64,000 bases of DNA from Patescibacteria group bacterium (GCA_018817125.1 JAHIUN010000007.1:1-64000), one strand, 5' to 3'; shown: positions 7,905-15,375, counted from the stretch's first letter. Numbers and translations are program-made. The notes: generated from the sequence alone by a model not told the origin.

Positions 7905-7936
7905 CCTACAACTGGTTTTTATAAGATGTGTTTTTA
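7905..7936. repeat. Half copy of the E palindrome (E3)
   Basis: CCTACAAC, then a TTATAAG core and GTGTTTT, match the left arm of E2 (GTACAACG, GTATAAG, GTGAAGTTT) in order and spacing. No right arm follows before the end of the glycosyltransferase gene at 7951. It marks the outer boundary of the accessory module. Confidence 0.45.
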
Positions 7937-7950
7937 AAACAAATTTCAAA

Positions 7951-9006
7951 TCATTTCCTTCTCTTCGCCCGCAAGATCAGCCCCAGAACCACCGAGGCCA
8001 GCGCCAATACTACAATCGCCCAGAATTTGCCGAAGGTGCCAAGAAACAGTGCGATGATGCCGAAGATGGCGGAGAGAACGTAGATGGCAATAAGCACCTG
8101 CCTTTCGGAGAATCCGATCTGCAGCATGCGGTGGTGCAGGTGGACGGCTTTGCGGTATTTGTCCCATTCGCCGCCTTTCCACGGAGCTTTTCGGTTATAG
8201 ATCCGATAGACGATCACATACAGGGCATCTAGAATCGCGAAGCCGAGAATCAGAAACGTGGTCGCGATCTTCCCGCCGGAAAAAATAGCTAATACTGCGA
8301 GCAATAAGCCAAAAAACATCGAACCGGAATCGCCGAGCAGGATCTTGGGCGGAAAGAAATCGAACAGCCAGAAAGCCAGCGCCATCATCGCTACAATGAT
8401 CGCCATCGTGGCGATCTCCGGCTGGTTCACCAGATCCGAAATACTCAAAAAGAAAAGCACCAGGCTCCCCAATACAGTAATACCGCTCACAAGCCCCGGA
8501 ATGCCGTCCAGCCAGTTCATGGTGTTGACGATGAGCACGACCCAGGCGATGGTAAAGAGGGCGGAAAAAAGAATGAGCGTGTACTCCATAGCTCCGAAAC
8601 TGAGGCTCAGTTTGATCTCGTTAAGGGGAATATGTCCTCCGAAAGGATTGGTGATCGTTTCGATACCGATCCCCACGGCCACCAGAATGATCCCCACCGC
8701 TATTTGCGTAAAAAGCCGCAGCCATGCCGGCAGTTCTACGCGGTCATCAATAAAACTGATCACCACCAAAAGTCCTCCGGCTAGAAGTAGGCCGACGAGT
8801 TTGACGGTCGGTTCAAAAAAGATGAGGGCCAGCGCCGTAAAAATCAAAAACAACAATACGCCTCCCGGATAGGGAATGGCCTTGCGTTTTAAGCCGTATT
8901 TTTCCGGCCGGTCCACTAAACCCAGTTTCGGAAATACCTTCAGAGCAATAAGAAGACAGAGGATTGTTAAGCCGAACGCCGACAATCCGGGAAGGAAATA
9001 TTGCAT
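7951..9006 (-). CDS. MraY/WecA-family polyprenyl-phosphate sugar-1-phosphate transferase
   Basis: A 351-residue polytopic membrane enzyme that moves a HexNAc-1-phosphate from its UDP-sugar to undecaprenyl phosphate, the first step of a surface polymer. Family motifs are present in order: DD at 87-88, N161TMNWLDG168 (catalytic Asp region), GDSGSM at 225-230 and the histidine motif HLHHR at 289-293. The last points to the WecA/TagO group (UDP-GlcNAc) and not to MraY itself. About ten hydrophobic segments are visible. The gene reads from a spacer with a 28-base palindrome. Its 3' end is the boundary of the AT-rich accessory module. Confidence 0.9.
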   Translation of the reverse strand: MQYFLPGLSAFGLTILCLLIALKVFPKLGLVDRPEKYGLKRKAIPYPGGVLLFLIFTALALIFFEPTVKLVGLLLAGGLLVVISFIDDRVELPAWLRLFTQIAVGIILVAVGIGIETITNPFGGHIPLNEIKLSLSFGAMEYTLILFSALFTIAWVVLIVNTMNWLDGIPGLVSGITVLGSLVLFFLSISDLVNQPEIATMAIIVAMMALAFWLFDFFPPKILLGDSGSMFFGLLLAVLAIFSGGKIATTFLILGFAILDALYVIVYRIYNRKAPWKGGEWDKYRKAVHLHHRMLQIGFSERQVLIAIYVLSAIFGIIALFLGTFGKFWAIVVLALASVVLGLILRAKRRK

Positions 9007-9017
9007 ATTTTAAAGCT

Positions 9018-9045
9018 GAAGATCAGGATAATTATCCTGATCTTC
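9018..9045. repeat. Perfect 28-base palindrome (AGGATA/TATCCT family)
   Basis: GAAGATCAGGATAA and its exact inverse TTATCCTGATCTTC abut each other. Palindromes with the same core lie at 13539-13558 and 27149-27178. There is no T-run on either side. Confidence 0.6.
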
Positions 9046-9296
9046 TAAAAATTAATATCCGACGACGTGTTTACGGAGGGTGAGGAATAAGAGGGACCGG
9101 AAGGGGTGCTGAATAAACTGATGACCAGATATAAAGAAAAAATAACGCCGCCAAGAGCCAGAATGGCAAAAACCCACACAACGGTTTTAAATTTAGGGCT
9201 CAGATAACTGTATTTAGCCGTGTGCCGGAAAATCAGAGCGCTGATCGCCAGAAAACCGATTAAGAGGACGATGTAAATAGCCAGGACAATGCCCAT
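9045..9296 (-). CDS. Small two-pass membrane protein
   Basis: An 83-residue protein started at the ATG at 9294-9296 (MGIVLAIYIVLLIG). A longer frame would begin upstream of the extended -10 box at 9321-9329, so the shorter start is preferred. Two hydrophobic helices (about 2-24 and 37-60) are followed by a Ser/Pro-rich tail. No family is recognised. It precedes the sugar-phosphate transferase on the same strand, with only a perfect palindrome between, and could form an operon with it. Confidence 0.65.
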   Translation of the reverse strand: MGIVLAIYIVLLIGFLAISALIFRHTAKYSYLSPKFKTVVWVFAILALGGVIFSLYLVISLFSTPSGPSYSSPSVNTSSDINF

Positions 9297-9320
9297 AAGT
9301 CGATTGGTTGAACGGCCATT

Positions 9321-9329
9321 ACTATACCA
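9321..9329 (-). promoter_or_regulatory. Extended -10 box for the 9296 gene
   Basis: TGGTATAGT on the minus strand ends 25 bases before the chosen start codon. No convincing -35 is seen. Confidence 0.45.
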
Positions 9330-9390
9330 CATTCCAGCAACCAGTGACCAGCAACCAGTAATCAGAACTGGTCACTGTAAACACTTCCAA

Positions 9391-9419
9391 TTGACCCTTG
9401 TTTCAGAAGCGGATACAAT
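9391..9419 (+). promoter_or_regulatory. Promoter of the thrS T-box leader
   Basis: TTGACC, a 17-base spacer and TACAAT. Transcription is expected to begin near 9426, giving a leader of about 314 bases, which is a typical T-box length. Confidence 0.8.
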
Positions 9420-9425
9420 CAGGCT

Positions 9426-9680
9426 GAACGAAAACGCTGGATTTTAAGGACATGTTTTTGGAAAGCGGATGCCAAGGAAATGACGGCCACGACTGGAAGC
9501 CGTCTGCACAGTGCCCCAAAAATACCACCTTAAAAGATGTTTTCCGACACCATTGAAAAGCGGTCCGACGTTCGCCCTAACGGGCTCAGCCGGACAAGCG
9601 GGGTGGAACCCCCCGAACTCGAGCGTAAGCGAGAGCATCGGGGCCCCGGTAGATTTTATATCTAGCGGAATTTTTTGAGA
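9426..9680 (+). promoter_or_regulatory. T-box riboswitch (threonine, specifier ACC) of thrS
   Basis: All key parts can be folded by hand. Stem I: TTTTAAGG (9442-9449) pairs with CCTTAAAA (9528-9535) and TTTTTGG (9455-9461) with CCAAAAA (9516-9522). They flank an internal loop whose 3' side TACCA holds the Thr codon ACC at 9524-9526. A stem III hairpin follows (GTCCG 9563 with CGGAC 9595). Antiterminator: CGGGG (9599-9603) with CCCCG (9644-9648) and CCCCGA (9611-9616) with TCGGGG (9638-9643), leaving the 7-base bulge TGGAACC (9604-9610), the T-box UGGNACC consensus. The competing terminator CCGGTAGAT/ATCTAGCGG plus six T (9646-9676) reuses the same CCGG. Uncharged tRNA-Thr(GGU) should therefore switch thrS on. 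Confidence 0.9.
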
Positions 9681-9700
9681 GTTCATCTAAATCACTGAAA

Positions 9701-9720
9701 GTGCGGTGACGTCACCGCAC
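9701..9720. promoter_or_regulatory. Perfect 20-base palindrome before thrS
   Basis: GTGCGGTGAC followed by its exact inverse GTCACCGCAC, between the T-box terminator and the start codon at 9740. It could be an operator or an additional RNA hairpin. There is no T-run. Confidence 0.5.
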
Positions 9721-9739
9721 CTATCTAACCTCACACACC

Positions 9740-11485
9740 ATGTCTAAACAACCTTCCCTCGAAACCAAACGGCATTCCCTGTCTCATATCCTCGCGCAGG
9801 CCGTACTCGAGATGTTTCCCGATGCCAAACTGGCCATCGGACCAAATATCGACAATGGCTTTTATTATGACTTCAATCTTCCGCGTACATTGATTCCGGA
9901 AGACCTTCCGATTCTGGAAAAAAAGATGAAACACATCATCAAACAGAATCAAAAATTCGAAAAATATGAAGAGCCTATGGAAGCGGCGATGAAATTTTTA
10001 AAAGCTACGAAGCAGGATTATAAAATCGAAATGGCGGCAGATTTAAAAGAAGAAGGGGAGACAAAAATCAGTTTTTATAAAAACGGTTCCTTCGTCGATA
10101 TGTGCAGAGGGCCTCATATTGAATCCACTGGCCAGATTGATTTAGGCACTTTTAAACTCGATAAAATTGCCGGCGCGTACTGGAAAGGGGATGAAAAACG
10201 CCCCATGCTCCAGCGTATTTACGGATTAGCTTTTGATACGAAAGAGGAGCTCGAAAAATATCTGGCCACGCGCAAGGAGGCGGAAAAACGCGACCACCGG
10301 AAATTAGGCAAAGCGCTCGACCTTTTCAGCCTGCACGATGAAGCGGGAGGCGGTTTGGTGTACTGGCACCCAAAAGGCGGCCGCATGCGAAACGCCATCG
10401 AAACATTTTGGAAAGGGGAGCATTTTAAAAACGGATATGAATTGGTTTTTACTCCTCATGTGGGGCGTTCCTGGCTGTGGAAGACTTCCGGTCATTTGGA
10501 TTTTTATAAAGAAAGTATGTACGCGCCGATGATAATTGATGAGGAGGAATTTTATGTGAAACCAATGAACTGTCCGTTTCATATTATGATGTACAAAAAT
10601 TCCGCCCGTTCGTATCGCGACCTCCCCATGCGTTGGGCAGAGTTGGGCACGGTTTATCGTTATGAGGCTAGCGGGGTACTTCACGGTCTGCTTCGAGTCC
10701 GCGGGTTCACACAAGACGATGCCCATGTTATCTGCACCATTGAGCAGGTCGAAGATGAGATTTTGGAAGTCCTCCGTTTCTCGCTGAAGATGTGGAAGGC
10801 ATTTGGCTTTAAAAACATCAAGGCATATGTTTCTACCAAACCCGAGAAAAGCGTGGGGGATGAAAAGCGATGGGAACAGGCTACCAAAGCACTTCAGAAA
10901 GCCATTGATCAGGAAAAGCTGGAGTTTGAGATCGATGAAGGGGGCGGAGCGTTTTACGGCCCGAAGATCGATCTGAAAGTCAAAGACGCGCTCGGCCGTG
11001 AATGGCAGATGACCACCATCCAGTTTGATTTTAATTTGCCTGAACGGTTTAATATGAAATACATCGGTACGGATGGAAAAGAGCATCAGCCTTACATGAT
11101 CCACCGGGCACTTCTTGGTTCTCTGGAACGGTTCTTCGGCGTTCTTATTGAACATTACGCCGGAGCATTCCCCGTGTGGCTGGCACCCGTGCAGGTGGCG
11201 GTATTGCCCGTGGCTCAGGCCCATGAAAAATATGCGGAGGAATTAAAAAAGCAATTATCCGACGCCAATATATGGGTGGACTATATGAGTGCTGAAGAAA
11301 CATTAGGTAAGCGAATACGGAATGCGGAAAAACTGAAGATCCCTTACATGTTAGTGGTGGGCGACAAAGAAAAGAAAGATAAGACCGTTACTATCCGCGA
11401 TTATAAGACGAAGGACCAGAAAACTGTTAAATTTACCAGCTTCTTAAAATCTGTTACCGAGGAAATAAAAGAAAGAAGGCTCTGA
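9740..11485 (+). CDS. thrS: Threonyl-tRNA synthetase without TGS domain
   Basis: Charges tRNA-Thr with threonine. The 581-residue protein starts directly in the second editing-type domain, with H12-SLS-H16 and the C122RGPH126 zinc-site pair for removing mis-charged serine. The usual N-terminal TGS domain (about 60 residues) is absent, as in many CPR bacteria. Catalytic class II motifs follow: GGRMRNAIE (motif 1), the NCPFH zinc cysteine, RWAELGTVYRYE (motif 2) and the motif 3 region ending EHYAGAFPVWLAPVQVAVLPV. The C-terminus is the anticodon-binding domain. A complete T-box leader precedes it. Confidence 0.96.
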   Translation: MSKQPSLETKRHSLSHILAQAVLEMFPDAKLAIGPNIDNGFYYDFNLPRTLIPEDLPILEKKMKHIIKQNQKFEKYEEPMEAAMKFLKATKQDYKIEMAADLKEEGETKISFYKNGSFVDMCRGPHIESTGQIDLGTFKLDKIAGAYWKGDEKRPMLQRIYGLAFDTKEELEKYLATRKEAEKRDHRKLGKALDLFSLHDEAGGGLVYWHPKGGRMRNAIETFWKGEHFKNGYELVFTPHVGRSWLWKTSGHLDFYKESMYAPMIIDEEEFYVKPMNCPFHIMMYKNSARSYRDLPMRWAELGTVYRYEASGVLHGLLRVRGFTQDDAHVICTIEQVEDEILEVLRFSLKMWKAFGFKNIKAYVSTKPEKSVGDEKRWEQATKALQKAIDQEKLEFEIDEGGGAFYGPKIDLKVKDALGREWQMTTIQFDFNLPERFNMKYIGTDGKEHQPYMIHRALLGSLERFFGVLIEHYAGAFPVWLAPVQVAVLPVAQAHEKYAEELKKQLSDANIWVDYMSAEETLGKRIRNAEKLKIPYMLVVGDKEKKDKTVTIRDYKTKDQKTVKFTSFLKSVTEEIKERRL

Positions 11486-11529
11486 TAAACCAAAAAAGAA
11501 CTGACAATCAAACCTTGTCAGCATATTCT

Positions 11530-11760
11530 CTTAACGTCATCCTGAATTACCAACTCCCATCCTGAACCCCAAACGTCATCCTGAACTTGTTTCAGGATCC
11601 CCCGACAAACCAAACAACTACAATGCCAGGCTTTTAGAATTAAAATAAATAGCCCTTTCATCTTGGTTAAAAGGATTATCGGAGGATTAGGAGATCCTGA
11701 AACGAGTTCAGGATGACATAATAGGTGGGATGACAAGGGGTGGAATTCAGGATGATAACT
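11530..11760. repeat. REP-like repeats of CCTGAACTTGTTTCAGG type
   Basis: The 279-base spacer behind thrS holds no gene. It contains CCTGAACTTGTTTCAGG at 11580-11596 and the inverted form CCTGAAACGAGTTCAGG at 11695-11711, each flanked by GTCAT or ATGAC, with degraded copies at both ends (CATCCTGAATT and AATTCAGGATG). Related copies occur near 25570 and 27058-27110. A weak CTGACAA/TTGTCAG hairpin directly after thrS may aid termination. Confidence 0.7.
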
Positions 11761-11764
11761 AGGT

Positions 11765-12352
11765 TCAATCCCCCCACACAAATAAATCCATCATCGCCTT
11801 ACTGGTAGCCAGGATTTCCCGTTTTTTGAAATCAAAGATTTTGGTATATGTACGTCGGTCGGAAGCAACGCCAACCACATCCATACCCAAATGTTTGGCA
11901 ATAAAAAGCGCGCGCGGTAAGTGAAACGCCTGAGTCACAATAATAAGCTCACTGATGCCGGACGCGTTGCGGACGGAAGCGAGTGTATTCAGCCCCTTCG
12001 GGTCTTCAATAAGGTCGTTTTCTTCCACCCCGCGTTCCAGCGCGTACTTTTTCATTCCCTCCACCTCATTGGGCGCGCCGGACAGGATCAGCTTCTGCAC
12101 CTTTTCAGTTTCATAGAGCTCAATAGCCGTCTCCATCCGGTCAACCAGAATATCGGATAGATAAGACGGGTAAGCGGCTGCCCCTAACACCAACGCCACG
12201 TTTTTTTCGGGTGCGCTTTCAGCCGTTTCATAAATTTGATCCGAGGTGCTTTGCTGAATGTAAACGCTGGAGGCAAACGGCAAAGTCAAAAACAAAGCCA
12301 GCATGGCGCTGACCGTTACAAAACCTTTTTTGCAGAGGGAAAGTTTATTCAT
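11765..12352 (-). CDS. DUF218 (SanA/YdcF-like) membrane-anchored protein
   Basis: A 195-residue protein with a single N-terminal membrane anchor (about 10-28) and a DUF218 domain outside the membrane. The family core NVALVLGAAA, the LILSGAPNEVEGMKKYALERGV segment and the VTQAFHLPRALFIAKHLGMDVVGV segment are all present. SanA-type proteins contribute to envelope integrity; the exact reaction is unknown. The gene is isolated between the repeat-filled spacer behind thrS and the tRNA-Leu region. Confidence 0.85.
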   Translation of the reverse strand: MNKLSLCKKGFVTVSAMLALFLTLPFASSVYIQQSTSDQIYETAESAPEKNVALVLGAAAYPSYLSDILVDRMETAIELYETEKVQKLILSGAPNEVEGMKKYALERGVEENDLIEDPKGLNTLASVRNASGISELIIVTQAFHLPRALFIAKHLGMDVVGVASDRRTYTKIFDFKKREILATSKAMMDLFVWGD

Positions 12353-12362
12353 TTTTATTAGG

Positions 12363-12381
12363 TGGTGCCCGAGGAGAGAAT
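12363..12381. repeat. Partial copy of the tRNA-Leu 3' end
   Basis: TGGTGCCCGAGGAGAGAAT matches the 3' end of the tRNA-Leu gene at 12484-12503 (TGGTGCCGCGGGAGAGAAT) with two small indels, in the same orientation, about 120 bases away. Such a copy is what site-specific integration into a tRNA gene leaves behind; a local duplication is the alternative. Confidence 0.4.
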
Positions 12382-12483
12382 TTCTTACATTCTCGCCTTC
12401 GGCTCCGAGGTCGAGCTTCGCAATAGTCGCTGACGGCCTGACGGCCTACGCTCCTTTGCTCAGGCGAACTCTCACTGGTTGTA

Positions 12484-12568
12484 TGGTGCCGCGGGAGAGA
12501 ATCGAACTCTCACTCCCGAGGGAACACGATTTTGAGTCGTGCGCGTCTACCAATTCCGCCACCGCGGC
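12484..12568 (-). tRNA. tRNA-Leu (anticodon CAA)
   Basis: On the minus strand the acceptor GCCGCGG pairs with CCGCGGC, followed by A and encoded CCA. The anticodon loop CTCAAAA gives CAA, reading UUG. A long variable arm, as in leucine tRNAs, precedes the GTTCGATTC T-loop. Confidence 0.95.
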
Positions 12569-12579
12569 ACGCGCAAAGT

Positions 12580-12608
12580 AGTGTAATTTTATTAGCCCCA
12601 AAAGTCAA
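12580..12608 (-). promoter_or_regulatory. Promoter of tRNA-Leu
   Basis: TTGACT, a 17-base spacer and TACACT on the minus strand, ending 12 bases before the tRNA and just after the ilvE stop codon. Confidence 0.7.
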
Positions 12609-12609
12609 T

Positions 12610-13527
12610 TTAATAAACCCCTTCGCACCACTTTTTATAACCGGAAAGTTCGTTTAATACGGCTTTGTCGATCAGGGTTTTTAATTGTTTGGCTACCGGA
12701 CCCATTTTACCGGTGCCGATTTTCTTTTTATCCACGGTTTTAACCCAAACAATCTTACAGGCGGTGCCGGTTAAAAAGACTTCGTCGAATTTATATAAAT
12801 CCGCCTTTTTAAACCGCGCCTCTTTCACTGTCAGCTTCAGTTCTTTTTTCGCCAGCTCAATAAGCGACCGCCGGGTGATACCGTCTAAATTATTGGCGGA
12901 GAGTGGCGGAGCGTAAATCACTCCGTTTTTCACACCGAAAAGATTAGACGAACTGGCTTCGGCCACGGAGCCGTCACGATTCAGCATCACCGCCTCATCA
13001 AAACCGGCGCGCACCGCTTCACTTTTTGCCAGAGCAGAATTGGCATACAGGCCGGTGCATTTAGCTTTGGTGGGGATCATGTCGTCATCCACCCGTACCC
13101 ACTTGCTCACCTTCAGCCTTAAGCCATCGCCGGTGCTCATATAGTGGCCGAACGAGATGATATACAAGGCAAAATCAGGTTCTGAGTTTTCTAAGGTCGG
13201 CACGATTTCGGTCGAGCCGGCGTACACAATAGGGCGGATATAAACATCGCTTTTGATCTTATTTTTCTTAATTAAATCTGTGAGGATCTTTTTGAATTGT
13301 GAATAACTCATCGTCCACGGCATCCCCAGCATCTGAACCCCTTTCTGCAGTCGTTCAAAATGATCTTTCGGGCGAAAAAGATACAAATTACCATTGTTCC
13401 AATGTCCGCGTATGCCTGTATACACACCAAGCCCGTAATGGATGACTTTGGATTGAATGGGGATGTGAGCGTCTTTTATTTTGACGACTTTACCTCGGAT
13501 GTAGGCGAATGGATAAGTTTTGTTCAT
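12610..13527 (-). CDS. ilvE: Branched-chain amino acid aminotransferase
   Basis: PLP-dependent class IV aminotransferase that exchanges amino groups between glutamate and Leu/Ile/Val or their keto acids. The 305-residue length is normal. Family features are YGLGVYTGIRGH near the N-terminus, the lysine-containing segment TKAKCTGLYANSALAK that aligns with the PLP-lysine region of IlvE, and SVAEASSSNLFGV, the conserved E.s.sNlF block. The C-terminal EVFLTGTACKI completes the signature. In a genome with few biosynthetic genes it may serve amino-acid salvage. It is preceded by a short palindrome and followed directly by the tRNA-Leu promoter. Confidence 0.92.
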   Translation of the reverse strand: MNKTYPFAYIRGKVVKIKDAHIPIQSKVIHYGLGVYTGIRGHWNNGNLYLFRPKDHFERLQKGVQMLGMPWTMSYSQFKKILTDLIKKNKIKSDVYIRPIVYAGSTEIVPTLENSEPDFALYIISFGHYMSTGDGLRLKVSKWVRVDDDMIPTKAKCTGLYANSALAKSEAVRAGFDEAVMLNRDGSVAEASSSNLFGVKNGVIYAPPLSANNLDGITRRSLIELAKKELKLTVKEARFKKADLYKFDEVFLTGTACKIVWVKTVDKKKIGTGKMGPVAKQLKTLIDKAVLNELSGYKKWCEGVY

Positions 13528-13538
13528 ATCAACTGAAG

Positions 13539-13558
13539 GCGAGGATAATCATCCTCGC
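13539..13558. repeat. Short palindrome (AGGATA/TATCCT family)
   Basis: GCGAGGAT and ATCCTCGC flank AATC, 11 bases before the ilvE start codon. Same core as the palindromes at 9018-9045 and 27149-27178. Confidence 0.5.
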
Positions 13559-13593
13559 ATAGATTGATAATAAAGGAACTCCGTGGGGTAGGC

Positions 13594-13644
13594 AATTCGG
13601 AGTCTATCCGAAATCAATCCGCAGTCCATCCGATATCCATCCGT
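13594..13644. repeat. Iterated-word spacer (GTCCATCCGA type)
   Basis: Degenerate tandem words CGGAGTCTATC, CGAAATCAATC, CGCAGTCCATC and CGATATCCATC. The same word is perfected into five 11-base copies at 52339-52393. Confidence 0.7.
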
Positions 13645-13646
13645 TT

Positions 13647-13964
13647 TTATTTCTTTTTCATTTCCTCCTTTATTTTTACAATCTTTTGCTCAATAGACTT
13701 GACGGCCAAAGACGCCCTTTTTACCCGCCCGGTCCAAGAGGGGGCGTCATTGGCGCAGGGGCTGTTAATAATCGATCGGTTCCACCTTAAATCATCTTCC
13801 AGCTGAGCCAGGATGATATTCTGAAGATCCGCGCGGATCGGCACCACGATCTCACAGGTATCCCCGAAACCGCCCTCCGTGTAAGGCTCAACAGCTGTGA
13901 TCTCATCCGGGATTTCTACAGCGAGCTGAGGGGCTAAATTAAGTTTGGCAGCTTTTTGAGACAT
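13647..13964 (-). CDS. Small soluble protein of unknown function
   Basis: A 105-residue protein with no recognised domain. A proline and acidic N-terminal half (VEIPDEITAVEPYTEGGFGDTCEIVVPI) is followed by a helical, basic C-terminus (SLAVKSIEQKIVKIKEEMKKK). It is expressed from a strong, correctly spaced promoter (13988-14015) 24 bases ahead of its start, which supports it as a real gene. No neighbour suggests a pathway. Confidence 0.7.
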   Translation of the reverse strand: MSQKAAKLNLAPQLAVEIPDEITAVEPYTEGGFGDTCEIVVPIRADLQNIILAQLEDDLRWNRSIINSPCANDAPSWTGRVKRASLAVKSIEQKIVKIKEEMKKK

Positions 13965-13987
13965 AGGATATTTTATTAGTTATGTTT

Positions 13988-14015
13988 ATTTTAACATAAA
14001 AATTTAAATTGTCAA
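13988..14015 (-). promoter_or_regulatory. Promoter of the 13964 gene
   Basis: TTGACA, a 16-base spacer and TAAAAT on the minus strand. Confidence 0.8.
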
Positions 14016-14031
14016 CAACACTTGCCATTCT

Positions 14032-14466
14032 TTATTTATTTTTTTGCCTCAGCATCACCACACTCCCCGTCGCGCTGACTAAAAAGACCAGCGGGCAGAT
14101 AATTAACGCCAGAATAAAAAAGAAAGGTTCATCACCACCACCTCCCCAAAAATCCATGCCGAACAAATAAATAAAAAAGCCATACATAACATTGTGCAGG
14201 ATCACGCTTGGAAGCACGGCCGCCGAGGAAGCACCCGTCAGTATCAGGAACCATTTCAGCTTCCCTTTCACTTTTTGCTTTACCGTGAATACAATCAGGA
14301 GAATCCCGAGTATAAAAAACGCTATACCCAATACGGGAACCATAAAGAAAAGCATTCGCCTAAGTTCAGGGGGTATAGGAATCACAAAATAGCCGATGAG
14401 CAACAGAAAGACCGCGATCAGCAGGCCGAGAGTGATTTTGAGTTTACGGTTTTTGTTTTTTTTCAT
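14032..14466 (-). CDS. Four-pass membrane protein of unknown function
   Basis: A 144-residue protein with four hydrophobic helices (about 8-27, 33-60, 72-95 and 112-138), short charged loops and a basic N-terminus (MKKNKNRKLK). There is a glycine-rich external loop (FWGGGGDEP). No catalytic residues or family signature can be recognised. It lies 11 bases downstream of the bacteriohemerythrin gene on the same strand and is probably co-transcribed with it, so a shared envelope or redox-stress context is possible. Confidence 0.7.
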   Translation of the reverse strand: MKKNKNRKLKITLGLLIAVFLLLIGYFVIPIPPELRRMLFFMVPVLGIAFFILGILLIVFTVKQKVKGKLKWFLILTGASSAAVLPSVILHNVMYGFFIYLFGMDFWGGGGDEPFFFILALIICPLVFLVSATGSVVMLRQKNK

Positions 14467-14477
14467 TGTACAGGGGT

Positions 14478-14885
14478 TTAATAAAGGCCGTGTTCATGAA
14501 AACATTCCACATATTCTTTGTCAAATTTCAGCACATGGTCCGCGAACCATTGGCCGAGGAAAGTGATAGCGTCGCTGGAAACGGTATTTCCACCCTCCCT
14601 TAAATCCTTCTGAAGCGATAGGACTTTTTGAGAAAAGTCACGGTGCCGGGCAATGTGTTCGTCGGTTTTTTCATAATCGAATTCACGGAAGTACTTTTCT
14701 TCGGTTTCAAAATGAGATAGAGCATAATCGGCCATGTCCTGTACAATCTCATCAATCACAAAATCATCCACTCCGCCATCGATGCTCTCGCAGAGCTTGT
14801 TCATAATGCCCACCAGCTTCTGGTGCTGTTCGTCGATTTCATGCACGTCGACGTTGTAACTTTGATTCCATTGCACGCAAGCCAT
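14478..14885 (-). CDS. Bacteriohemerythrin
   Basis: A 135-residue di-iron oxygen-binding protein of the hemerythrin fold. All seven expected metal ligands are visible: H21 in DEQH, H58 and E62 in HFETEE, H77 and H81 in EHIARH, H117 and D122 in HVLKFD. The N-terminal W6 and the acidic helix DVHEIDEQH are typical. Such proteins bind O2 or NO and may store, deliver or detoxify oxygen near the membrane. The next gene downstream encodes a small membrane protein, probably in the same transcript. Confidence 0.95.
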   Translation of the reverse strand: MACVQWNQSYNVDVHEIDEQHQKLVGIMNKLCESIDGGVDDFVIDEIVQDMADYALSHFETEEKYFREFDYEKTDEHIARHRDFSQKVLSLQKDLREGGNTVSSDAITFLGQWFADHVLKFDKEYVECFHEHGLY

Positions 14886-14949
14886 TTTAATGGGGTTAAT
14901 TTAAAACCATTTTACTGTATTCTTTAAAAAAGAGGAATACAGGAAGGCA

Positions 14950-14977
14950 TTGACTAAATTTTAATTATTGGTATAAT
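14950..14977 (+). promoter_or_regulatory. Promoter of the 15014 gene
   Basis: TTGACT, a 16-base spacer and TATAAT, 36 bases before the chosen start. Confidence 0.85.
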
Positions 14978-15013
14978 TATAAACTTATTGGATAAAAAAT
15001 CAGCTAATTGATT

Positions 15014-15307
15014 ATGTCACAAGAAACTCCCCCTCACATTGATGAGATCAGGGCGCTGGCTAAACAATGTCAGGCAATAATCGATGAAACAAAAAAGCAG
15101 GACACACATTTAAGCTATGCCCGGCGTTGTGAGTTCAGAAATATAAAGGCGGCTCTGGGAGGACTGCTGGAGTATCCGGAACTTTTTTTTGATAAAGCCA
15201 GGGGAATGCTTGAAGAGATAAGGCAACGGGTCCAGGACCTGATTGACCATCCGGAGAGCGCCGGCCACCATGATCATGTGCTTCAGGAGAAAAAATGGGA
15301 GAGCTGA
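15014..15307 (+). CDS. Small hypothetical protein
   Basis: A 97-residue soluble, largely helical protein started at the ATG at 15014 (MSQETPPHIDEIRALAKQC); an in-frame TTG two codons earlier is less likely. Its strong upstream promoter supports expression. Helices around EIRALAKQCQAIIDETKKQ and MLEEIRQRVQDLIDHPESA suggest a coiled or helical-bundle protein; no family is recognised. Overlapping minus-strand frames lack promoter support. Confidence 0.65.
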   Translation: MSQETPPHIDEIRALAKQCQAIIDETKKQDTHLSYARRCEFRNIKAALGGLLEYPELFFDKARGMLEEIRQRVQDLIDHPESAGHHDHVLQEKKWES

Positions 15308-15375
15308 TCGCTTTCGGATTGAGATTTGAATTCAGCGTATTGTAATCGTAATCGCTACTGTTAACCAAAAGAAAA

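Noticed and set aside
9444-9686. Minus-strand frame of 80 codons upstream of thrS
   Set aside because: It is the antisense of the T-box leader; stop-free length there is explained by RNA structure constraints.
10304-11224. 306-codon minus-strand frame
   Set aside because: Antisense shadow of thrS with no start signal or domain.
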